The notes below the pieces were generated by a model. That model was not told the DNA's origin. It made no database searches and saw only the letters and a program-made list of their open reading frames with translations. From NCBI RefSeq assembly GCF_050632385.1, contig NZ_CP192599.1, forward strand, positions 1,488,001-1,552,000: DNA of 64,000 nt. The letters are read 5' to 3'. Positions 22,101 through 31,223 of this stretch are shown in pieces. The stretch comes from Humitalea sp050632385 (lineage in GTDB: Bacteria; Pseudomonadota; Alphaproteobacteria; Acetobacterales; Acetobacteraceae). The translations under genes were made by a program, and so were the position numbers. Position 1 is the stretch's first letter. Each line of letters begins with the position of its first letter.

Positions 22101-24800
22101 ATGGGTGAACGCGCGGTGCCGGCAAACCAGGATGCGTTCCCCGCACTCCTGGCGGCGGAACTCGAATCTTGCCTTTGGTATCCGGAACGTTTGGTCTGGC
22201 CGAATTCCTGGGCCGGCCACATCCCCTTCGCCTTCTGGCTGACCCAGGCGTTGCGTCCGCGCGTGCTGGTGGAACTGGGCGTCCATACCGGCAATTCCTA
22301 CGCGGCCTTCTGCCAGGCGGTGAAATCCCTCGACACCGCGACGGCCTGCTTTGGTGTCGATACCTGGCAGGGCGATGCGCATGCCGGCCTCTACGACGAA
22401 AAGATCTACGACGAATTATCGACCTGGCATGATGCGCAATATTCGAATTTTTCTCGATTGATCCGGTCGACGTTCGACGATGCGGTGCAATACATCGCGC
22501 CGGGAAGCGTCGATCTGCTGCACATCGACGGGCTGCATACCTACGACGCCGTGCGCCATGATTTCGAAACCTGGCAATCGCGCCTGTCGGACCGGGCGGT
22601 GGTGCTGTTCCATGACACCAATGTGCGGGACCGTGGGTTCGGGGTCTGGCGCTTCTGGGAGGAAATGAGCGCCCAATACCCCTCCTTCGGGTTTCTGCAT
22701 GGGCACGGGCTGGGTGTGCTCGGCGTCGGGACCGACCTGCCGCCCAGCGTGGCGGCGCTGTTCGATGCCGAGCGCATCCCGGCCCAGACCCGGCGTGTGC
22801 GAGACCTGTTCAACCGGCTTGGCACACCGCTGATGCGGGACATCCTGCTCGATGCCGCCACCGTCACCGCCGCCCAGGCCACCGCCGCGGAGCGTCGCGC
22901 TACGGCCGCGCGGGAAGAGGCCGAGCGCGCGGCCCAGGCGGCGCGGCAGGGCGCCGAGCAAGCCGTCGCCGCCGCGCAACAGGACGCGGCGCAGGCCATC
23001 GCCGCGGCACAACAGGCGGCTGAGCAGGCGGCGCTTGCCACGCGGCAGGACATGGAACGCGCCGGCCATGCCGCGCGCGAACGGACCGAACACGCCGCGG
23101 CCCTGGCCGTGAAGCAGGCCCAACTGGCGGCGGCCGATGCGGGCAAGGCCCTGCAATCCGAACGCGACCTGCTGGCCCTGAGCCGCCAGGCCGCCGAGGC
23201 CGCGGCGCAGGAGGCCGCGCGGACACGGGAAGCCCATGCCAGTACCGAGGCGCACCTGGCCGCCATCCTCGGCTCCAACTCATGGCGCAGCGTCGCCCGG
23301 CTCCAGGCGATGGTCGCCGACAAGCCGCGCCTGCGCCGCTTTCTCCGGCGCTCGGCCAAGGCGGCCTGGTACATGGTGACGCTGCAACTCTTCACGCGGA
23401 TACGCCAGCGCGGGCAGCCTGCCCCCATCCCGGCCCCGGTGGCCTTGGCGCCCGCGGCACCGCCGCTGGCCGCGGCCTCCGCGATGGATCCGGTCACGCT
23501 GCATGTGCAGCGGATCGCCGGCACCGGCCGGCCGCCGTCCCCGACGGATCGGCCGCTGGTGGTTTTCCTCAGCCACGTGCCGCCCTACCCGCCGCGTGCC
23601 GGCAATGAATATCGCACCGAACGCGTGCTGTCCTGGCTGCGCGACAAGGGCTGGGATGTCGTGTTCCTCTACTGCCCGCTGGGTGGCGAGGAACCCGATG
23701 CGGCGCGGCTGGCCGCCCTTGCGGCGGGTTGCGAGAATTTGGTCTACGTCCATCGCGACGGGCAGATCCGGCATTCCCTGGCACGGCCGGATGTGGCGGC
23801 AGTGGTGGCGGCGCTGGAGGGCAGGCAAACCCGCGACGTCGCGGGCCTGGTGCAGGAAAGCACGGGCGGCGCCGTGCGCCTGCTCAACATGATGCGCACC
23901 TTCTCGGCCGATGCGCTGGTCGAGGTGATGTGCGCGATCGATGCCGCCCTGGCGCCCAGGATCGTGATCGCGAACTACATCTTCATGACGCGCGGCCTGA
24001 AGCTGCTGCGCGACGAGGCGTTGACCATCGTGGATACGATCGACGTCTTCTCCACCAAGGCCCGCAAGGTCGAGGCCTATGGGATCGAGGACAGCCTGGC
24101 GATGTCGGAAGCCGAGGAAGCCTACCTGCTCTCCGACGCCGACCTGGTGCTGGCGATCCAGCCGGAGGAAGCGGACGACCTGCGGCGCATCGCGCCGAAG
24201 GCCCGGGTGGTGGTCGTGGGCGTGGACATGCCGGTGGAGATGTCACGCGCGACCCTGGTCGCGGCCCCCGTCGTGCTGCTCGTCGCCTCGGGCAATCCGA
24301 TGAACGCGAAGGGCTTGCGGGACTTCCTGCGCTTTGCCTGGCCGCTTGTCTTGCAGGCGGTGCCGGGCGCCGAGTTGCGCGTCGTCGGATCTGTCGGCGC
24401 CGCCGTGCCCGGTCAGGAGGCGGGCGTGCATCGGCTGGGCCTGGTCGATGACCTGGGCGCTGCCTATGCGCAGGCCCGTGTCGTGATCAACCCGGCCGTG
24501 GCCGGCACCGGGGTGAAGATCAAGACGCTGGAAGCCTTCGCCAATCTGCGCCCGCTGGTGACCTGGCCCGCGGGCCTGGACGGCGTGCCGGCGGATCTGC
24601 GCGATCTGTGCGAATGCGTTACGGACTGGTATGCCTTCGCCGAGGCCCTGATCCGCATGCTCGAAGATGACAACGCCGCCCGCAAGGTGATCGCCAATCG
24701 CGACCGGATCGCGGAGCTTCTGTCGCCCGCGGCGATTTTTTCCGAACTTGACGCGGAATTGGCGGACCGGCAGGTAAACTCGACAAGGGCAATGCGGTGA
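22101..24800 (+). CDS. Methyltransferase - coiled coil - glycosyltransferase fusion
   Basis: 899-residue fusion. Residues 1-240: class I SAM methyltransferase of the type often fused to glycosyltransferases (VLVELGVHTGNSYAAFCQ, FGVDTWQGD, VDLLHIDGLHTYDAV, VLFHDTNVRDRGFGVW). Residues 250-400: a long Ala/Gln/Glu-rich coiled coil. Then GSNSWRSVARLQ, the same SxxWR helix as in the enzyme at 15293. Residues 490-899: GT4-type glycosyltransferase (HVPPYPPRAGNEYRTERVLSWL, later GTGVKIKTLEAFANLRPLV). ATG at 22101; the frame extends to 22047 without a ribosome site. Probably methylates and adds a sugar at or near a glycan end (inference). Confidence 0.83.
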   Translation: MGERAVPANQDAFPALLAAELESCLWYPERLVWPNSWAGHIPFAFWLTQALRPRVLVELGVHTGNSYAAFCQAVKSLDTATACFGVDTWQGDAHAGLYDEKIYDELSTWHDAQYSNFSRLIRSTFDDAVQYIAPGSVDLLHIDGLHTYDAVRHDFETWQSRLSDRAVVLFHDTNVRDRGFGVWRFWEEMSAQYPSFGFLHGHGLGVLGVGTDLPPSVAALFDAERIPAQTRRVRDLFNRLGTPLMRDILLDAATVTAAQATAAERRATAAREEAERAAQAARQGAEQAVAAAQQDAAQAIAAAQQAAEQAALATRQDMERAGHAARERTEHAAALAVKQAQLAAADAGKALQSERDLLALSRQAAEAAAQEAARTREAHASTEAHLAAILGSNSWRSVARLQAMVADKPRLRRFLRRSAKAAWYMVTLQLFTRIRQRGQPAPIPAPVALAPAAPPLAAASAMDPVTLHVQRIAGTGRPPSPTDRPLVVFLSHVPPYPPRAGNEYRTERVLSWLRDKGWDVVFLYCPLGGEEPDAARLAALAAGCENLVYVHRDGQIRHSLARPDVAAVVAALEGRQTRDVAGLVQESTGGAVRLLNMMRTFSADALVEVMCAIDAALAPRIVIANYIFMTRGLKLLRDEALTIVDTIDVFSTKARKVEAYGIEDSLAMSEAEEAYLLSDADLVLAIQPEEADDLRRIAPKARVVVVGVDMPVEMSRATLVAAPVVLLVASGNPMNAKGLRDFLRFAWPLVLQAVPGAELRVVGSVGAAVPGQEAGVHRLGLVDDLGAAYAQARVVINPAVAGTGVKIKTLEAFANLRPLVTWPAGLDGVPADLRDLCECVTDWYAFAEALIRMLEDDNAARKVIANRDRIAELLSPAAIFSELDAELADRQVNSTRAMR

Positions 24801-26710
24801 GGATGGCACCTATGCCACCAGGCATGTCGCCGGTGATTGATAATTTCGATCTCTTCATCGATCTGTCCGGCACTGACCTGTTGGACAGGGAGATCGTGGC
24901 GCATCTGGCCCTGTTTCGCCGGCGCTCCGGGCTTGTCGCCGATGGCCGCCGCATCACGCTGGCCCGCCCGAATGGCCGGATCGGTCACCATCAGGACGTG
25001 TCATGCCCGCAAGGCAGCCCCGGGGAGGTCCTGGCCCAGGCCCTTTCCGCCGCGGGCGCCGCCCGGCGCGGGTTGCTGGTGGTCCAGGGGGCCTGGATTC
25101 CCCCCAACGAAGCCGCGGCGCCCCTGGTCGGGTACCAGGATGCGGATCCGATGATCGGCACCCTGCAACCCCGTTTCGCGACCGCCCGCGACGACCGGAT
25201 CGTCGGCCTGCCGGGCCCGCAGGGGGCCATGCCGGTGATGCTGTCGCGGGCCGTGGCGCCCTACCTGCCCGAGACGGTGCTGACGCCCGAACTGGTGGCG
25301 CCCTTGCTGCTGATCTCGCCACGCGGCGTCCTGGCGGCGGAGGCGGTCCCGGCCGGCCCCTTCGACGAGGCGCTGGCGCAGGTGCTGGTCGCGCTGCGTC
25401 GCCGCGGCTTCCGCAACCTCGTGTGCAATCGCTGCGTGGTGCCGGTCCCCTTTGACGAGGCGCTGGTCTATCCGCTCCCGGCGATCGCCGTGGGGCCACA
25501 TGATCATCACTGGCGGCAGGATACCCTGCGGGCCCGCGCCTGGCTTGCCGCGATGCCCGAGGTCGCGCTGGAGGCCGTCCTGGCCGCCAGCATCGCCGCC
25601 GATGGCCGGGTGCGGATCCTGCTGGACTGCCGCGGCGCGCAGGATTTCCACAACGGCACGGGCATTGCCATTCTCGGCTATCTCGACGGGCTGGAACAGG
25701 TCGGTGCGCCGAAGCTGGACATCACCGTGCTGGCGACCCTTGCCGCCGCGCGCTTCCACAAGCTGGAAGCCCGATACCCGCATTTCCGCATCCAGGTCGA
25801 CGCACCAAGGGGGTGCTTCCTCGCGGCCATCAGGCTGGACCAGCCGTGGGATGTGAACACCGTCTCCGAACTGCACAGCCACGCGCTGTTTCTCGCGTTC
25901 AACATGCTCGATACGATCGCCTGGGATATCATCTACTCCGCCCCGGACCGGCTCGACCGAAGCTGGCGCGTGCTGGCGCAGATGGCGGATGCCTTCCTCT
26001 TCATCTCGCACTACACGCGTGACCGTTTCGTGTTCCGCTTCCGCCCCGATGCCGCGATCCCGCTGGTCGTGACCCATCTCAGCCTGAGCGGTGCCGAGGC
26101 GACCTGCGACGTCCTGCGCAGCGAACCCGCGCCGGCCCCCTACATCCTGGTCTTCGGCAACACTTACGACCACAAGGGCCTGAAGCATGCCGTGGCCACG
26201 CTGGCCGATGCCTTTCCCTATACGAGGATCGTCGTCATCGGCGCCGCGACCTCGCGCTCGCCCCTGGTCACCGCGCTGAACAGCGGCCGCCTCAGCGACG
26301 CCGAGATCACGACATTCATGGCCGAGGCATCGGTGGTCGTATTCCCCTCCCACTACGAGGGCTTCGGCCTGCCCGTGGTGCATGGCCTGGCGCATGGCCG
26401 AACCGTCGTCGTGCGCGAGTCGGCCCTTTGGCAGGAGATCGCGGACCATGCCGACCTGCCCGGGCGCCTGGTTCCCTTCGCGGATGAGTTCGGCCTGGTC
26501 GCGGCCGTGGGGGCCACCCTGCACGGCCGTCCGCCGGCGGGCCTGCCTTTCGGTGCCGCCATCCCCGCCGGTGGCAGCGGGCCATCCTGGCGCGATTGCG
26601 CGACGCGCATCACCGATCTGGTCGGCAGCCTGGTCGCGGTGAACGGCAGCGGCCGATGGCTCCAGCGACAGGCGATGCTGCAATGCGCCGCCGCGCCGGA
26701 GGAGGAATGA
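24797..26710 (+). CDS. GT4-family glycosyltransferase with variant EX7E motif
   Basis: 637 residues. The C-terminal half is a GT4 (GT-B) donor-binding domain: YILVFGNTYDHKGLKHAVATL, IVVIGAATSRSP, then FPSHYEGFGLPVVHGLAHGRTVVV. Most retaining GT4 enzymes have a second glutamate eight residues after the first; here it is histidine (EGFGLPVVH). The N-terminal 250 residues match nothing I recognise; the acceptor half follows (RILLDCRGAQDFHNGTGIAILGYLDGL). GTG at 24797 overlaps the upstream stop; ATG at 24803 or 24812 is possible. Part of the same operon. Confidence 0.8.
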   Translation: MRMAPMPPGMSPVIDNFDLFIDLSGTDLLDREIVAHLALFRRRSGLVADGRRITLARPNGRIGHHQDVSCPQGSPGEVLAQALSAAGAARRGLLVVQGAWIPPNEAAAPLVGYQDADPMIGTLQPRFATARDDRIVGLPGPQGAMPVMLSRAVAPYLPETVLTPELVAPLLLISPRGVLAAEAVPAGPFDEALAQVLVALRRRGFRNLVCNRCVVPVPFDEALVYPLPAIAVGPHDHHWRQDTLRARAWLAAMPEVALEAVLAASIAADGRVRILLDCRGAQDFHNGTGIAILGYLDGLEQVGAPKLDITVLATLAAARFHKLEARYPHFRIQVDAPRGCFLAAIRLDQPWDVNTVSELHSHALFLAFNMLDTIAWDIIYSAPDRLDRSWRVLAQMADAFLFISHYTRDRFVFRFRPDAAIPLVVTHLSLSGAEATCDVLRSEPAPAPYILVFGNTYDHKGLKHAVATLADAFPYTRIVVIGAATSRSPLVTALNSGRLSDAEITTFMAEASVVVFPSHYEGFGLPVVHGLAHGRTVVVRESALWQEIADHADLPGRLVPFADEFGLVAAVGATLHGRPPAGLPFGAAIPAGGSGPSWRDCATRITDLVGSLVAVNGSGRWLQRQAMLQCAAAPEEE

Positions 26711-27591
26711 GCGCCATGCGGATCGTCACCATTGTCGCCCGCCACGGCACCGCGACCTACACCAACGCGCTTGATGAGCTTGATCTGTTCTACGCGCGCT
26801 TCCTGCCGGGCATTCAGCGCGAAACCATCGTCACCGACAACGCCCTGCCGGAAAGCCATCGCGAACGCCTGGCGGACGCCTGCACCCTGATCGGTGGATC
26901 GAGTGCGGCGCGCGAATTTTCCGCCTGGGACAGCGCCATCGAATTTCTCGGCGACCGCATCCTGGAATTCGACTTCGTCCACCTCGTCACGGCGGCATTC
27001 CAGCAGCTCTATACCGCCTATATCGAGCGCTTCGACACGCGGATGCTTGCCGCGATGCGGGGCAGGGCGGTCGCGATAGGACATGTCGATCGCTACAATG
27101 ATCCAGTCCGTTTCTACGGCCGGGTGTCCCAGTCCTGGATACGTTCGTCGTTCCTGTTCATACCGCCGGCGGAATTGCGCCTGTTCGGCTCCTTCGTGTC
27201 CGTCGCGGAAGGGTCGTTGTTCTTCAGCGGCGATCCGGCCGACCCATTCCGCGCGGATGCGCCGCTCGATGCCGGATACCGGCAGAACATCCTTGGCTGG
27301 CTGACCGGCGAGGGCACGGGGCAGGGCACCATGTGGCATAGCCGCTTCGTGCTGACCGCCGAAACCCTGCCGTTGTTCGAGGCCAAGACCATCGCCGTGC
27401 TGAATGAACACGCGCTGTCGATCCGCCTGCGGGGCCAGGGCTGCGCCATGGTCGACGCGACCTGGCTCGCAACCCACGTGGCCGCCGCCGGCACCGAGCG
27501 GCTGTCGCAGACACCCATCCCCCATTGGCGCGACCAACTGGCCCTGCGCGACGTCGACGCCGTGCCGCTCGAGGTAGAGGCGGCGGCATAG
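26707..27591 (+). CDS. Unknown polysaccharide-locus protein
   Basis: 294 residues, no signal peptide or membrane helix. I do not recognise a family with certainty. The plan MRIVTIVARHGTATYTNALDELDLF, then AREFSAWDSAIEFL, then DFVHLVTAAFQQLY, resembles loosely the rhamnan-synthesis F/GT-A-like proteins that compare a sugar chain with a display motif (REFSAWD is the most suggestive piece). ATG at 26707 overlaps the upstream TGA with GGAGG just before; ATG at 26716 would also be well placed. Last gene of the operon, so it likely acts on the same glycan. Confidence 0.6.
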   Translation: MSAMRIVTIVARHGTATYTNALDELDLFYARFLPGIQRETIVTDNALPESHRERLADACTLIGGSSAAREFSAWDSAIEFLGDRILEFDFVHLVTAAFQQLYTAYIERFDTRMLAAMRGRAVAIGHVDRYNDPVRFYGRVSQSWIRSSFLFIPPAELRLFGSFVSVAEGSLFFSGDPADPFRADAPLDAGYRQNILGWLTGEGTGQGTMWHSRFVLTAETLPLFEAKTIAVLNEHALSIRLRGQGCAMVDATWLATHVAAAGTERLSQTPIPHWRDQLALRDVDAVPLEVEAAA

Positions 27592-27613
27592 GGCAATAGG
27601 AGCGATCGCCCAT

Positions 27614-27713
27614 CTAGACCGCGATGCGTTCGCATTCGCTCACGCATCGCGGTCTAGCTTGTTGTTTTGTCGCGTGATTCGGCCCTGCGGCGCATTCGCG
27701 CCTGCGGCCATCA
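27614..27713 (-). repeat. Family B two-hairpin repeat, copy 1
   Basis: About 100 bp, read on the minus strand, beginning 4 bases after the stop of the EF-G-like gene. First hairpin closes GTGAT/ATCAC with an inner GGCGC/GCGCC stem and GGCC/GGCC pairing; a spacer GCGACAAAACAACAAG; then a 16-bp perfect stem CTAGACCGCGATGCGT/ACGCATCGCGGTCTAG with a 12-nt loop. Copies at 40141 and 52214 have the same orientation relative to their upstream stop codon. Confidence 0.85.
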
Positions 27714-27717
27714 CCCG

Positions 27718-29694
27718 TCAGCGGCTTCGCACCTCCGCCAGGTGATCGAAGCGATGGACGTAGTTGCCCAGGCCCCGCGTCTGCGATCGCAGCTCGATGA
27801 TGAAATCGATCAGTTCCGGCGCGGGCACCAGCGCCTGCACCTCATCCCAGCCTTCCCAACCCTCCTTCGCGGCAAAGCCCAGGATCTGCCCTCGCCGGGC
27901 CGTCAGCAGGCGTTGCACGGTGGAGGTGAAATCCGCCGGCGCCGTGACCACCACCGCCTCGACCGGTTCCAGCAGGATCGCGCCGGCCTTCGCCATCCCC
28001 TCCTGCATCGCCATGCGGGTCGCCGTCGCGAAGGCCATGTCGCTGCTGTCCACGGTGTGGAAGCCGCCATCCAGCAGGGTGACGGCGATATCCACCACCG
28101 GCTGGCCCAGCGGCCCCTTGCGCGTCGCCTCCTCCGCCGCCTGGCCGATGGCCGGGATGAAGCGCTTCGGCACGGCACCGCCCACGACCTTCTCGTCGAA
28201 ATGAAAGCCGGCCCCGCGGGGGCGGGGGGCGATCTGCAACTTCACATCGGCGAATTGGCCATGTCCGCCGGTCTGCCGCTTCAGCCGCGCCTGTTGGACG
28301 ACGCCATGGCGGATCGTCTCCCGAAAGGCGATCGGCGGGGGCGCCGCGCGCAGCTTGACCCCGGTCGCGGCGATCAGCCGGTCCAGCGCGGTGCGCAGAT
28401 GGATCTCGCCCTGGCCGCCGAGAATGGTCGTGCCGCTCTCCGCATCCTGCACCAGGGTCAGCGCCGGATCCTCCTCGGTCAACCGCTGCAACCCGGTCGA
28501 CAGGCGCACCTCGTCGTTGCGCTCCTCCGGCACGATGCTCAGCGCATAGACCGTCGGCGGCGGCGCCGGAAAAGGGAGGAGCGGTCCCCCCAAGGTCGCC
28601 CCGGTGCGAACGCCCTCCAACCTGCCCAGGGCCACGAGGTCGCCGGCCTCCGCCTGGCGCAGTTTTTCGGTCTCGCCCCCGGGGAAGCGATAGATGCCAC
28701 CGACCCGTTGCCCGCCCAGCGTCGCGCCATCCTCCAGCGTGCCGCGCCACAGCCGCACGAAGGACAGCCGCCCGGCATGACCCGCCTGCAGCGTCCGGAA
28801 CACCTGGGCCAGCGGTGCGCCCGCCGAATCCACACCCCGGCGCGCGGCGGTGTCCGCCGCGACTGGCGTGTCATGGCGCAGCGCCTTCCACAGGCGCTGG
28901 ATGCCATTACCGTGTTCCGCCGAGCCGAGCAGCACGCTGGCCACGGCACCGCTTCCCTCGCCATCATGCAGCGGCCGGTAGATCTCGGCGGGCTCGGGGG
29001 TCAGGTCCTCCAGCACTTTCTCCAGCAGCGCGTCGTCATGGTCGGCCAGCGCCTCCAGAAGCTCGCCACGCGCCTCGCTTTTCCGCGCCTGCATGAAGTC
29101 GGGGATGTCGATGCGCTCGGATGGCGCGCCATGGCGGTAGCGATAGGCGCGCTCGCTCACCAGGTCGACGTAGCCGGTCACCCTGTCGCCCTCGCGGATC
29201 GGCACCTGCCGCAGCACCAGTTTGCGCCGGGTCTGCGCCTGCAGCGCCGCGAGGCAGTCCCGCACGGTCCCGACCAGCGCGTCGATCTTGTTGATGAAGA
29301 CGAGCGCCGGCGTCCCCGTCTCCTCGATGCGGCGGAACAGCGGGGCCAGGTTCGCACCGCGCGCCGCGCTCGCCTCGCAGACCACCACGGCCAGGTCGAC
29401 GGCGGCGAGGGCGCAATCGACATCGTAGGAAAACTCGACGGACCCCGGGCAATCGAGGATCGCCCAGTGCGTATCCGCCATCTGGCAATGGGCGATCCGC
29501 AATTCCGTGCTGGTTCCGCGTAGGTCGTTGCGGCGCGTGGGGGCGGTGGCCGCACCGGCCAGCAGCGCCTCGAACAAGGTCGATTTTCCGCTTCCCTGCG
29601 GCCCCACCAGCGCCACGGAGCGGGGGGCCACGGACTGGGGGGCCACGGACCGGGGAGATCGACGGCTGGGCACATCGCTGGGCTGGTCGCGCAT
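27718..29694 (-). CDS. Elongation factor G-like GTPase (EF-G2 type)
   Basis: 658-residue translational GTPase paralogue. G1 is GPQGSGKS (residues 31-38, canonical is GHVDAGKT), the switch-I RGITI motif is altered to LRGTSTELRI, G3 is DCPG (81-84), G4 is NKID (135-138). Later EF-G domains: RLTEEDPALTL, ILGGQGEIHLRTAL, RQTGGHGQFADVKLQI, GGAVPKRFIPAIGQA. Such EF-G-like proteins usually lack normal translocase activity and their role is unclear. ATG at 29694 with GGGAGG nine bases upstream; the longer frame to 29850 overlaps the esterase gene. The N-terminus carries a short SVAPQSVAPRSVA repeat. Confidence 0.88.
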   Translation of the reverse strand: MRDQPSDVPSRRSPRSVAPQSVAPRSVALVGPQGSGKSTLFEALLAGAATAPTRRNDLRGTSTELRIAHCQMADTHWAILDCPGSVEFSYDVDCALAAVDLAVVVCEASAARGANLAPLFRRIEETGTPALVFINKIDALVGTVRDCLAALQAQTRRKLVLRQVPIREGDRVTGYVDLVSERAYRYRHGAPSERIDIPDFMQARKSEARGELLEALADHDDALLEKVLEDLTPEPAEIYRPLHDGEGSGAVASVLLGSAEHGNGIQRLWKALRHDTPVAADTAARRGVDSAGAPLAQVFRTLQAGHAGRLSFVRLWRGTLEDGATLGGQRVGGIYRFPGGETEKLRQAEAGDLVALGRLEGVRTGATLGGPLLPFPAPPPTVYALSIVPEERNDEVRLSTGLQRLTEEDPALTLVQDAESGTTILGGQGEIHLRTALDRLIAATGVKLRAAPPPIAFRETIRHGVVQQARLKRQTGGHGQFADVKLQIAPRPRGAGFHFDEKVVGGAVPKRFIPAIGQAAEEATRKGPLGQPVVDIAVTLLDGGFHTVDSSDMAFATATRMAMQEGMAKAGAILLEPVEAVVVTAPADFTSTVQRLLTARRGQILGFAAKEGWEGWDEVQALVPAPELIDFIIELRSQTRGLGNYVHRFDHLAEVRSR

Positions 29695-29785
29695 CGGATT
29701 ATCCTCCCGATTTGCTTTTGATCTTGCCGACCCGCGTGGCGTTTTGGAACTTTTTACGGTGGACCCCGCCCCCGGCGGGCGATTT

Positions 29786-30670
29786 TCACCCCAGGCCCGC
29801 CCGCACAAAGGCCCCGACCTCGGCCAGCGCCCGCCGTCCCGCCGCGACATCCTGGTAGAACAGGGTCCAGGCGTGGATCATGTCCGGCCAGGCCTGCAAG
29901 CTGACCCGCACATCCGCCGCCGCCGCCACCCCGGCCAGCCGGATCGCGTCATCCATCAGGGTTTCGGCCGTGCCGGTCTGGATCAGCAGCGGCGGCAAGC
30001 CGCGCAGGTCGGCATGCAGGGGCGACACCAGCGGCGCCCAGGGGTCGGTGCCATCCAGGTAGGCCCGCGCCAGATCCTGCAGATAGGCACGCGAGATCAG
30101 TGGATCGATGGCCGCCTTGCTGTCCATGCTGGCCCCCAGCATCTGCAGATCCACCCAGGGCGACGACAGCCAGGCGCAGCCGGGCAGGGGGGCGCCGCCG
30201 TCCCGCAGCGACACCATCGTCGCCACCGCCAGCCCACCCCCGGCACTTTCCCCGCAGAGCGCGATGTTTCGCGCGGCAAACCCCTGCGACAGCAGGAAGC
30301 GGTAGCCGTCCAGCGCATCCTCCAAGGCCGCGGGGAAGGGGTGCTCCGGCGCCAGCCTGTATCCCAAGGCCAGGGTCCGCGCCCCCGCTTGGCGCCCCGC
30401 CTCGGCCACCATGTGCCGGTGGCTGGCGATCGAGCCCGAGACATAGCCGCCGCCATGCAGGAACATCAGCACGCGCGACGGATCGGCACCGGGCGCCGTG
30501 GTCCATTCGGCCGCGACGCCATTGGCGACCACCGGCTGCACCCGGATATCCGCCGCGGTCGGGTATCGCGCGCCAAACCCATCCAGCCGGGCGCGGCGTT
30601 CGGCCATGTCGGCCGCGCGCGGACTGGCCGCGAGCAGGGCGCGGATCGCGTCGATCTCGGTATCGGGCAT
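29786..30670 (-). CDS. Alpha/beta hydrolase, hormone-sensitive lipase family
   Basis: 294-residue carboxylesterase of the HSL/Aes type. Seen: oxyanion motif MFLHGGGYVSGS near residue 70, YRLAPEHPFPAAL, nucleophile CGESAGGGLA (Ser about residue 142), LLIQTGTAETLMDD carrying the acid, and DMIHAWTLFY with the catalytic histidine. No signal peptide. Lies 91 bp upstream of the EF-G-like gene on the same strand, but nothing connects the two functionally. Natural substrate unknown. Confidence 0.9.
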   Translation of the reverse strand: MPDTEIDAIRALLAASPRAADMAERRARLDGFGARYPTAADIRVQPVVANGVAAEWTTAPGADPSRVLMFLHGGGYVSGSIASHRHMVAEAGRQAGARTLALGYRLAPEHPFPAALEDALDGYRFLLSQGFAARNIALCGESAGGGLAVATMVSLRDGGAPLPGCAWLSSPWVDLQMLGASMDSKAAIDPLISRAYLQDLARAYLDGTDPWAPLVSPLHADLRGLPPLLIQTGTAETLMDDAIRLAGVAAAADVRVSLQAWPDMIHAWTLFYQDVAAGRRALAEVGAFVRAGLG

Positions 30671-30721
30671 GGCGGGTGGGTCCGCGTGATCGGGATTGCG
30701 CAGGTCAGTCGAAGGTCGACT

Positions 30722-31132
30722 CTACCCCAATCCCGGAAAATCGGATTGGACGATCTTGCGGACAATGGCCTGCTGTTTTGGCTTCGGGCCGCCGAGCATC
30801 AGGCTGACATATTGCTCATTGCATTTGGCCAAAAAAAACGCCTGGTAGTTGGGATAGCCGTCCACTTTCGGGAAATCCGAATTGGGGCTAACTTTGTGTT
30901 TGATGACGAAGAAGTCACTAAAGTCTAAATCCAGACCGGTTACCGTTACATTCATCCATATGTTGGCAGATAATTTGGTATTGACATCACCTTGGGCATA
31001 AATGGAGACATGCACTTTCTTGTCTTTTTGAAAAGTCGCATGAACATCGTATCCGGCGTTCTGAAAATCGACGAATTTTAGATAACCGTGGAATGCGGGC
31101 TTGGTGGATGGCTCCCAAAATGGCCCAGGCAT
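30722..31132 (-). CDS. AT-rich orphan hypothetical protein, 136 residues
   Basis: Not recognised. The gene and its upstream 60 bp are far more AT-rich than all neighbours, with lysine, asparagine, phenylalanine and tyrosine codons unusual for this genome: a mark of recent transfer. The protein starts MPGPFWEPSTKPAFHGYLKF and has alternating hydrophobic stretches (KVHVSIYAQGDVN, NIWMNVTVTGLDLDFSDFFV) suggesting a beta-rich fold; no signal peptide. ATG at 31132 has AGGGGAA a few bases upstream, and TATAAT lies just before that, a plausible -10 box. Expressed small orphan is the best reading; function unknown. Confidence 0.65.
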   Translation of the reverse strand: MPGPFWEPSTKPAFHGYLKFVDFQNAGYDVHATFQKDKKVHVSIYAQGDVNTKLSANIWMNVTVTGLDLDFSDFFVIKHKVSPNSDFPKVDGYPNYQAFFLAKCNEQYVSLMLGGPKPKQQAIVRKIVQSDFPGLG

Positions 31133-31223
31133 TGAAGTTCCCCTAAATTATATTATTATTTATCGAAATTTATCGATGCGATATCGTCCTGTCCATCGAA
31201 TTCGGGCCCGCGCCCCTGGCCCA

